This document shows positions 30,735 through 35,656 of a DNA stretch of 35,656 bases, piece by piece. The notes under the pieces are model-generated. The model was not told the origin of the DNA, searched no databases, and was given only the letters and a program-made list of their open reading frames with translations. Origin of the DNA: a virus. A program made the translations under genes and the position numbers. Within the stretch, counting starts at the first letter, position 1. Every line of letters begins with the position of its first letter. The DNA lies in IMG/VR virus record IMGVR_UViG_3300037504_000131, positions 1-35,656 of that record; one strand, written 5' to 3'.

Positions 30735-31907
30735 ATGGAAACATATGATACATTAAGGCTCAGAGACATAAAATGGGACAGCAGGGAATTAGTTTCAGAA
30801 TACCGGTGCGATTTTGTACAATCAGAGGTTAGTAAAATAGAAAAAACCGATGAGGGTTATCTTAAGGGTGAAGTACCTGTCGCTAAAGTAGGAGTGCTCA
30901 AATACGCCTTACCTAATGGTGGAGTTCGTAGAGAATTAGTTCCTGAGGGTACTCTTTTTAACGAAGACGACATGGGTAGTATCAAATTAAAACCGGTAGT
31001 TAATCTGCACCCGAAAGAACGCAGAGTTGACGCAACAACAGCAAAGAAATACACCATAGGTTCTACGGGTGAAATGGTGAGGAGAGATAATAATTATCTT
31101 GTTACTTCTATTGTGATAACACATAAAGATGGTGTTGAGAGTGTCAAAAACGGTAGACAACAATTATCGCCTGGGTATAAATGCGATTTAATTATGAGAA
31201 AAGGTAAATTCAAAGGGGAGGAATTTGATGCAATTCAAGTAAAAAGAGAATATAATCATCTGGCAATTTGCGATAACGCAAGAGGAGGTTCGGATTTAAA
31301 AATAAGAACGGATGAAGCGGATGGTATAAGATACGAAAATTCACAAAAAACTAAAGGAGATGTAGTTATGCCGAAAATAACCATTAGAGGTGTTGATTAT
31401 GAAGCACCACAGGAAGTAATCAATCACATTGACGAGTTGGACAAAGAAGTAAAAACAGCCAAAGAATCTCTCGATTCCAAGGGGAAGGAAATAGACAAAA
31501 TCACGGCTGAACGTGATAATCTCAAAACTAAAACGGACGAGTTCGAAAAAAGGGATATTAATTCCGAAATTCAGGAGGCAGTAAAAACGAAACTTTCTGT
31601 AATCGATTCTGCCAAGATGATTCTACCGAAAGAAAAGCATGATTCTTTGTACGACATGTCTGAACTGGAAATCAAGAAAGAAACCGTACAAGCGCAAAAT
31701 TCCGATTTGAAAATTGACGATAAAAGTAGCGACTATGTTAGCGCAAGTTTTGATTTGATTATTGATCAAGTTCGTAAAGACAAATTGGATAATCAGCGTA
31801 GAAAATCTACCCCGAAAAACGATGGAAGCAAGGAGAAAAATTCAGACGATTACCGCAATGATATGGTAGAAAGCATGAAATCCGCGTGGAAAAACGAACA
31901 AAATTAA
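30735..31907 (+). CDS. Prohead protease and scaffold, DUF2213
   Basis: This 390-residue protein has an N-terminal DUF2213 domain (about 1-200): RCDFVQSEVSKIEKTDEGYL, VAKVGVLKYALPNGG, VNLHPKERRVDATTAKKY, IVITHKDGVESVK, QLSPGYKCDL, and KREYNHLAICDNARGG. The family is linked to capsid maturation proteases. After residue 211 the protein becomes a coiled, charged scaffold (HIDELDKEVKTAKESLDSKGKE; ITAERDNLKTKTDEFEKRD). A strong internal start at 31368 would make the scaffold alone. It precedes cement and major capsid genes, the usual order. The ATG has only a short GGA upstream. Confidence 0.85.
   Translation: METYDTLRLRDIKWDSRELVSEYRCDFVQSEVSKIEKTDEGYLKGEVPVAKVGVLKYALPNGGVRRELVPEGTLFNEDDMGSIKLKPVVNLHPKERRVDATTAKKYTIGSTGEMVRRDNNYLVTSIVITHKDGVESVKNGRQQLSPGYKCDLIMRKGKFKGEEFDAIQVKREYNHLAICDNARGGSDLKIRTDEADGIRYENSQKTKGDVVMPKITIRGVDYEAPQEVINHIDELDKEVKTAKESLDSKGKEIDKITAERDNLKTKTDEFEKRDINSEIQEAVKTKLSVIDSAKMILPKEKHDSLYDMSELEIKKETVQAQNSDLKIDDKSSDYVSASFDLIIDQVRKDKLDNQRRKSTPKNDGSKEKNSDDYRNDMVESMKSAWKNEQN
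31353..31370 (+). promoter_or_regulatory. Internal ribosome site for the scaffold
   Basis: AAAGGAGA followed by an ATG at 31368 in the reading frame of the DUF2213 gene, placed exactly at the border between protease-like and scaffold-like parts. Confidence 0.7.
31368..31907 (+). CDS. Probable internal-start scaffold protein
   Basis: The in-frame ATG at codon 212 starts MPKITIRGVDYEAPQEVINH and would make 179 residues of mostly coiled-coil scaffold. AAAGGAGA (31353-31360) upstream is stronger than the site of the full-length gene. Lambda Nu3 and Mu gpZ are known nested scaffolds of protease genes; this assignment is by that analogy. Confidence 0.7.
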   Translation: MPKITIRGVDYEAPQEVINHIDELDKEVKTAKESLDSKGKEIDKITAERDNLKTKTDEFEKRDINSEIQEAVKTKLSVIDSAKMILPKEKHDSLYDMSELEIKKETVQAQNSDLKIDDKSSDYVSASFDLIIDQVRKDKLDNQRRKSTPKNDGSKEKNSDDYRNDMVESMKSAWKNEQN

Positions 31908-31951
31908 TTTGGTCAAGTAACTAATAATTAAAAAGATGAAAAGGAGATAAT

Positions 31952-32689
31952 ATGCAGACTTCTTACAACATTAATCATGACGCGGCATTTGCCGGTATGA
32001 AAGCAGATTCTGGTTTTGATCGGATTATTTCTTCAGTAGCGGTAGAAAACATACCGTTTGGACGCGGACTTGTACGCAATGCGGCTAAAGATGGAGTAGC
32101 TCTTGCTCACGCCAACAAATCTACGACCGTATTCGATGCCGATTTTCAATCGTCTAATGTAATCAGTGGTTCAGTAAATGGTGTGGATTTCGATGATGTA
32201 TCATGGGATACTGACCATGACACAACGGTTGCGGCTCTTGTAACTGAAATTGATGGTATGGAAGGTGTTTCTTGTGTTCTCGATTCAACGGATACAGACA
32301 GTCGAACTCTGCTTATTTACAATGATGACAATTCCGCGATTTCCGTTTCGATTTCGGTTACTGGTGGTTCCGGACAACCGGGTGTAAGTCACACCTATTC
32401 TTTTGATGGTGTCTTTCGTGGTATATCCATTGCGACTCACGCTAAAGAAAGTGACTCTTCCGGTGTTGTTCAGTATCTCACTAACGAACCTGTAAACGTA
32501 ATAACTCGTGGTGTCGTATGGGTTGAAACTTCCAAAGCTGTAGACAAAGATAGTGACGTTTATATCGATGTTTCAGAGGACAATGGTAAGTTTACAGACG
32601 AATCTTCCGATAATGTATCAACCGGATGTAAATTCCGTTCTTCGGTTGGAGAAGCAGGACTGGCTAAAGTAGAAATTAATCTTCCGTAA
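31952..32689 (+). CDS. Capsid cement/decoration protein (DUF2190-like)
   Basis: This 245-residue protein starts YNINHDAAFAGMKADSGFDRIISSVAVENIPFGRGL, the usual opening of phage structural cement proteins, and resumes this pattern at FRGISIATHAKES...VNVITRGVVWVE. Residues about 69-136 are an inserted beta domain (ISGSVNGVDFDDVSWDTDHD and following). It would bind the outer capsid surface. The gene has a strong AAAGGAGAT site and uses more CTT, ATT and TCT codons than most of the window, as expected for a highly expressed virion gene. Confidence 0.8.
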   Translation: MQTSYNINHDAAFAGMKADSGFDRIISSVAVENIPFGRGLVRNAAKDGVALAHANKSTTVFDADFQSSNVISGSVNGVDFDDVSWDTDHDTTVAALVTEIDGMEGVSCVLDSTDTDSRTLLIYNDDNSAISVSISVTGGSGQPGVSHTYSFDGVFRGISIATHAKESDSSGVVQYLTNEPVNVITRGVVWVETSKAVDKDSDVYIDVSEDNGKFTDESSDNVSTGCKFRSSVGEAGLAKVEINLP

Positions 32690-32722
32690 CATTGAATACA
32701 AAACAAACAAAGGAGAAAAATA

Positions 32723-33667
32723 ATGTCGTCTAAAATCCAGAGTGTGAATCTCGATGCAAACGAATCAATGTTCTTCGAGCGTGAACTGGAATCTATCAAA
32801 TCACGTTCGTATGATGTAAAGTACCCCGAACTTAAAGCTGTACGATTGATTCCGGTTTCTAATGAAGCCGGAGCAGGTGCTGAATCAATCACGTACGAGC
32901 AGTATGATTCAACCGGCATGATGAAGATTATAGCGGATTACGCGGATGATCTTCCGAGAAGTGACGTTAAAGGTGAAGAATATACTACCCAAATCCGTTC
33001 TCTTGGTGGTTCGTATGGGTATTCGATTCAGGAAATCCGCGCAGCGGCTAAGGCGGGGAAGCCTCTGCAGCAACGAAAAGCAAATGCAGCAAGAAAATCT
33101 AATGATCAAAAAGTGAATAAGATTGCTTTCTTTGCGGATGGTTCAAAACAGTATGGCGGTTTGTACGGGCTTTTTTACAATCCTAATGTAACAAAATCAG
33201 AAGCTACAACCGGTAACTGGATTGGTGGTTCTGCAACTGCTACAGAAATTATAACCGATGTGAACGAGTGTATCAATTCGGTTATAAGTTTAACTAACGG
33301 TGTTGAAATACCTAATACCCTTCTTCTACCGCAGGAAGAATATTCACACATTGCCACCAAACCGCGTAGTGATTATTCCGATACCACAATCCTTGAATTT
33401 CTGCAGAGAGTGAATCCGGGAGTTACGTTTGAAGCTCTCAATGAATGTGAGGATGTATCACCTAATCCGAGAACAGGCACAGGTAGTGCTAACATAATGA
33501 TTGCGTACAATCGTAACCCGGATAATCTTACCCTTGAGATTCCTCAGCCGTACGAGCAGATGTCTCCGCAAGAAAGGAATCTGGAGCAGGTTGTTCCAAC
33601 TCATAGTAGAATTGGTGGGGTGATCATATATTATCCTCTTTCTGTTCATATCGTAGACGGTATTTAA
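32723..33667 (+). CDS. Major capsid protein (DUF2184, HK97 fold)
   Basis: This 314-residue protein matches the DUF2184 major capsid family. N-terminal FFERELESIKSRSYDVKYPELKA is followed by ITYEQYDSTGMMKIIADYADDLPRSDV. 'YGYSIQEIRAAAKAGKPLQQRKANAARKS' is the long-helix region, and KIAFFADGSKQYGGLYGLFYNP follows. C-terminal PLSVHIVDGI is also typical. It follows the cement gene by 33 bases with an AAAGGAGAA site. No cleaved delta domain is obvious; the separate scaffold would serve that role. Codon use is shifted as in the cement gene. Confidence 0.9.
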   Translation: MSSKIQSVNLDANESMFFERELESIKSRSYDVKYPELKAVRLIPVSNEAGAGAESITYEQYDSTGMMKIIADYADDLPRSDVKGEEYTTQIRSLGGSYGYSIQEIRAAAKAGKPLQQRKANAARKSNDQKVNKIAFFADGSKQYGGLYGLFYNPNVTKSEATTGNWIGGSATATEIITDVNECINSVISLTNGVEIPNTLLLPQEEYSHIATKPRSDYSDTTILEFLQRVNPGVTFEALNECEDVSPNPRTGTGSANIMIAYNRNPDNLTLEIPQPYEQMSPQERNLEQVVPTHSRIGGVIIYYPLSVHIVDGI

Positions 33668-33700
33668 TAATCTTCGTAACCACAAATATGGGGGTTTTGC

Positions 33701-34093
33701 ATGGTAGTAGTAAAAAGAAAAGCGAATTTTTGTACCGTAATCGGAGGACGTAAATTTTATCCCGGTAATAACGTATTAACCGATAAATCTTATGAGGAAA
33801 TGGAGGAAAAACACGCGTTTTCTTCAGAGATTGAATGCGATAATATGGAAGTGGTTTCATGCAAACAGGAAACCGATTCTGGCGAAAAAGAGGGGGGCGT
33901 ATCCGATGATGAGAAAGTAGTAGAGCAAATACGCGGAATGAATGTTAAAGAAGCTTCCGAAATTGTAAACGATATTCTCGATATCCGCGTACTTCGTAAG
34001 ATTCAAGAAAACGATACAAGGAAAGGCATACAGGATACCGTCAGTAATGTGATCGAGAAACTTACAGATCACAGGGAAAAAGAACAATCATGA
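33701..34093 (+). CDS. Unknown head-neck region protein
   Basis: This 130-residue protein has an ATG after a GGGGG site (33690-33694). The first 30 residues form a small strand-rich part (VVVKRKANFCTVIGGRKFYPGNNVLTDKSYEEM), as in phage proteins that start with a 'F......v..G......v' motif. The remainder is acidic and helical, ending in ASEIVNDILDIRVLRKIQENDTRKGIQDTV. It lies between the capsid gene and the DUF4054 connector, and its end overlaps the latter by 4 bases. It may be a head-completion factor. Confidence 0.6.
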   Translation: MVVVKRKANFCTVIGGRKFYPGNNVLTDKSYEEMEEKHAFSSEIECDNMEVVSCKQETDSGEKEGGVSDDEKVVEQIRGMNVKEASEIVNDILDIRVLRKIQENDTRKGIQDTVSNVIEKLTDHREKEQS

Positions 34094-34443
34094 CAGCATT
34101 TCAATACATACAAGTGAGAGCACCCGGTTTTGCCGATAATCCTAACATACATAGTATGATAACTATGGCCGGCGAACAGATCGGCAATGGTTATGGGGAT
34201 TTAAGGAATAATGCCATAGCTCTCCTTGTGTGTCATTGGATGGCGTTATCAAATAGGGATGGTGGTAATACCGGGGTGGCCGGTAATATAAAGAGTGAAA
34301 AGGAGGGGGATTTATCGAGATCGTATGGTGTTAATTCACCAGATTCAGATCGTACAGGGTACTTGTCCCAAACTTCATGGGGTTTGGAATTGTTAAGAAT
34401 ACGTAGAAAAACGATAATAAAACCGATAACCCGGATGATTTAA
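34090..34443 (+). CDS. Head-tail connector, DUF4054-like
   Basis: This 117-residue protein has a helical N-terminus (IHSMITMAGEQIGNGYGDLRNNAIALLVCHWMAL), then GNIKSEKEGDLSRSYG and 'YLSQTSWGLELLRIRRKTIIKP', typical of DUF4054 connector proteins. It would extend the portal by one ring. ATGA overlap with the upstream gene. Next gene begins 3 bases after its stop. Confidence 0.8.
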   Translation: MTAFQYIQVRAPGFADNPNIHSMITMAGEQIGNGYGDLRNNAIALLVCHWMALSNRDGGNTGVAGNIKSEKEGDLSRSYGVNSPDSDRTGYLSQTSWGLELLRIRRKTIIKPITRMI

Positions 34444-34446
34444 TTA

Positions 34447-34932
34447 ATGATAACAAGTAAAACAATGGTTAAAGACCGGGGATGGTCAAAACTTAAAAGG
34501 AATGATGTAAACCTCAAGGGGGCACATGTAAAAGTTGGTGTGATAGGTGGTAGTAATACCATATCGTCTAATACTGAAGGTAATTCAGAAACGCCAATAA
34601 TCGAATACGCGATTTACAATGAATATGGTACAAACGATGGTGTAGTACCTTCAAGGCCGTTTATGCGGCAGAGTTTTGATGAAAATAAAAATAAATTGAG
34701 GTCTATAGCGGCATCATCATATAAAAATAGTGGCACAAATTCAACTGAACTGATAAAAAAGGTACTGGCGCAAATAGGTGTATTGCACCAATCACAAGTA
34801 CAGGATAAAATTGTGGATATAAAAACACCACCAAACGCACCTTCAACTGTTGCGTCTAAAGGTTCGAGTAACCCTCTAATCGATAGCGGTGATTTGAAAA
34901 AGAGTATTTCACATAACGTAGAAATGTCGTAA
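34447..34932 (+). CDS. HK97 gp10-like tail completion/neck protein
   Basis: This 161-residue protein has 'KVGVIGGS', then 'IIEYAIYNEYGTNDGVVPSRPFMRQSFDENK', the conserved 'A..nEyGt......PsRPFmr' signature of neck/tail completion proteins. The C-terminus NPLIDSGDLKKSISHNV is the usual 'PLidTG.L..Si' end. Its stop overlaps the next ATG. Confidence 0.85.
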   Translation: MITSKTMVKDRGWSKLKRNDVNLKGAHVKVGVIGGSNTISSNTEGNSETPIIEYAIYNEYGTNDGVVPSRPFMRQSFDENKNKLRSIAASSYKNSGTNSTELIKKVLAQIGVLHQSQVQDKIVDIKTPPNAPSTVASKGSSNPLIDSGDLKKSISHNVEMS

Positions 34933-35267
34933 TGTCATTAAGAAAGCAAATAAATATTACTCCATTATCCCAAGGTTATTATGATAGAGGGGTATGGATT
35001 GAAGGAGCGCCACAACCGGTTATTCAAATAATGGGTAGTGTACAGCCATTGAATAATACTGAAATTGATCTTATCCCGGAAGGCAGAAGAAATAATAAGG
35101 CTTTCAAGATTTATTCAGATACTGAATTAACACAATTAGGTTTAAATCAATCTCCAGATATTTTTGAATTTGACGGTGAAAAATATGAGTTGATCTCTAA
35201 AATACCGTGGGGTAACGATATAATCAACCATTACAAATATGTGTTTTCAAAGATAGATGAATTATGA
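34932..35267 (+). CDS. Head-tail closure-like protein
   Basis: This 111-residue beta-rich protein has GYYDRGVWIEGAPQPVIQIMGSVQPLNNTEIDLIPEGRRNNKAFKIYSDTEL near the start and FEFDGEKYELISKIPWGNDIINHYKYVF at the end. This is the pattern of small closure or adaptor proteins that plug the connector and accept the tail. It overlaps both neighbours by 1-4 bases. The assignment is by pattern and position. Confidence 0.7.
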   Translation: MSLRKQINITPLSQGYYDRGVWIEGAPQPVIQIMGSVQPLNNTEIDLIPEGRRNNKAFKIYSDTELTQLGLNQSPDIFEFDGEKYELISKIPWGNDIINHYKYVFSKIDEL

Positions 35268-35656
35268 GTATAAACAAAAGTCAAATAGATAATGCGGTAT
35301 ACGATAGGGTTACAAATATAACCGGCCTTGAAGTTATATGGTCAAATCAAAATTCACCAAGACCAGAAAGGCCGTATTTGGTAATGCAGTATATTGGTTT
35401 AACACGCGTGAATGATGATTATATTTATCCACCAAATGACTCCGGGGAATCGGAAGTTGTTGGTAACAGGCAGTTTACTTTGCAAATACAACAATGCGGT
35501 GGTGATAGTATTTTTGTATTAGAAGAATTAAGGACAAAAATGTATAATACAACGAGTATACAAGTGTTCCATAATGCCGGTTTTTCCATTGTTAATGATA
35601 ACCAAATTCAGTACGTGCCGGAAGCAATAACAAAAAACAGGTATGAAGACAGATCA
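35264..35656 (+). CDS. Partial neck/tail terminator protein
   Basis: This is open for 131 codons to the window end without a stop. MSINKSQIDNAVYDRVTNITGL and RPERPYLVMQYIG, followed by FTLQIQQCGGDSIFVLEEL, match the phage neck terminator family (LIC_12616-like). Its ATG overlaps the upstream TGA. The C-terminus is outside the window. Confidence 0.75.
   Translation, partial: MSINKSQIDNAVYDRVTNITGLEVIWSNQNSPRPERPYLVMQYIGLTRVNDDYIYPPNDSGESEVVGNRQFTLQIQQCGGDSIFVLEELRTKMYNTTSIQVFHNAGFSIVNDNQIQYVPEAITKNRYEDRS

Overview
This window is one contiguous piece of a tailed bacteriophage genome with a contractile (myovirus-type) tail. It is AT-rich and very tightly packed, and every gene I can support lies on the + strand. 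Most genes overlap their neighbours by 1-20 bases. The head and baseplate families (a DUF1073 portal, DUF2213 protease/scaffold, DUF2190-like cement protein, DUF2184 capsid, DUF4054 connector, baseplate plug, gp138-like spike, gp25, J and DUF2612) form a set typical of mid-sized environmental myoviruses such as the Pam3 type. Nothing in the sequence fixes the host. I see no integrase, tRNA genes or CRISPR array.

Layout: 1-8105 baseplate and receptor-binding fibre genes; 8123-9494 lysis genes and a small structural protein; 9495-9690 a terminator and one arm of a long inverted repeat; 9691-21860 nucleases, a nucleotidase, a UDG-fused family A DNA polymerase, ssDNA-binding protein, PurZ, a kinase-MazZ fusion, helicase and primase; 21861-22038 a regulatory region with three palindromes and a promoter; 22039-24114 a sigma-like factor and small unknown proteins; 24115-24250 RNA hairpins; 24251-27415 terminase and portal; 27416-27626 the second arm of the long inverted repeat; 27627-35656 head, neck and tail-completion genes. 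The window starts inside one tail gene and ends inside a neck gene. Sheath, tube and tape-measure genes are absent and probably lie in the missing part of a circularly permuted genome.

The central biological point is a probable Z-genome (2-aminoadenine replacing adenine) pathway. The PurZ homologue carries Ser where PurA has its catalytic Asp (GSTGKGK instead of GDEGKGK). It is followed 14 bases later by one protein that joins an adenylate-kinase-like P-loop domain to a MazG/dUTPase-type pyrophosphohydrolase (MazZ-like). Upstream is a family A DNA polymerase (DpoZ candidate) fused to a uracil-DNA-glycosylase-like domain. A plausible pathway is: MazZ makes dGMP from dGTP and lowers dATP; PurZ adds aspartate to dGMP; host PurB gives dZMP; the fused kinase may phosphorylate dZMP; the polymerase incorporates dZTP. 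A HAD-type deoxynucleotidase nearby could also shape the nucleotide pool. The kinase-MazZ fusion is the part I do not recognise from described Z phages.

A second highlight is a minor head protein (27627-30203) that joins a MuF/SPP1 gp7-like domain, a JAMM-like metalloprotease motif and a probable ADP-ribosyltransferase domain. This is the design expected of an effector carried in the capsid. Other notable points are in-frame internal starts in the lysis gene and the protease/scaffold gene, a lectin-repeat-DUF2612 fusion, and a perfect 64-bp inverted repeat whose two arms are about 18 kb apart.
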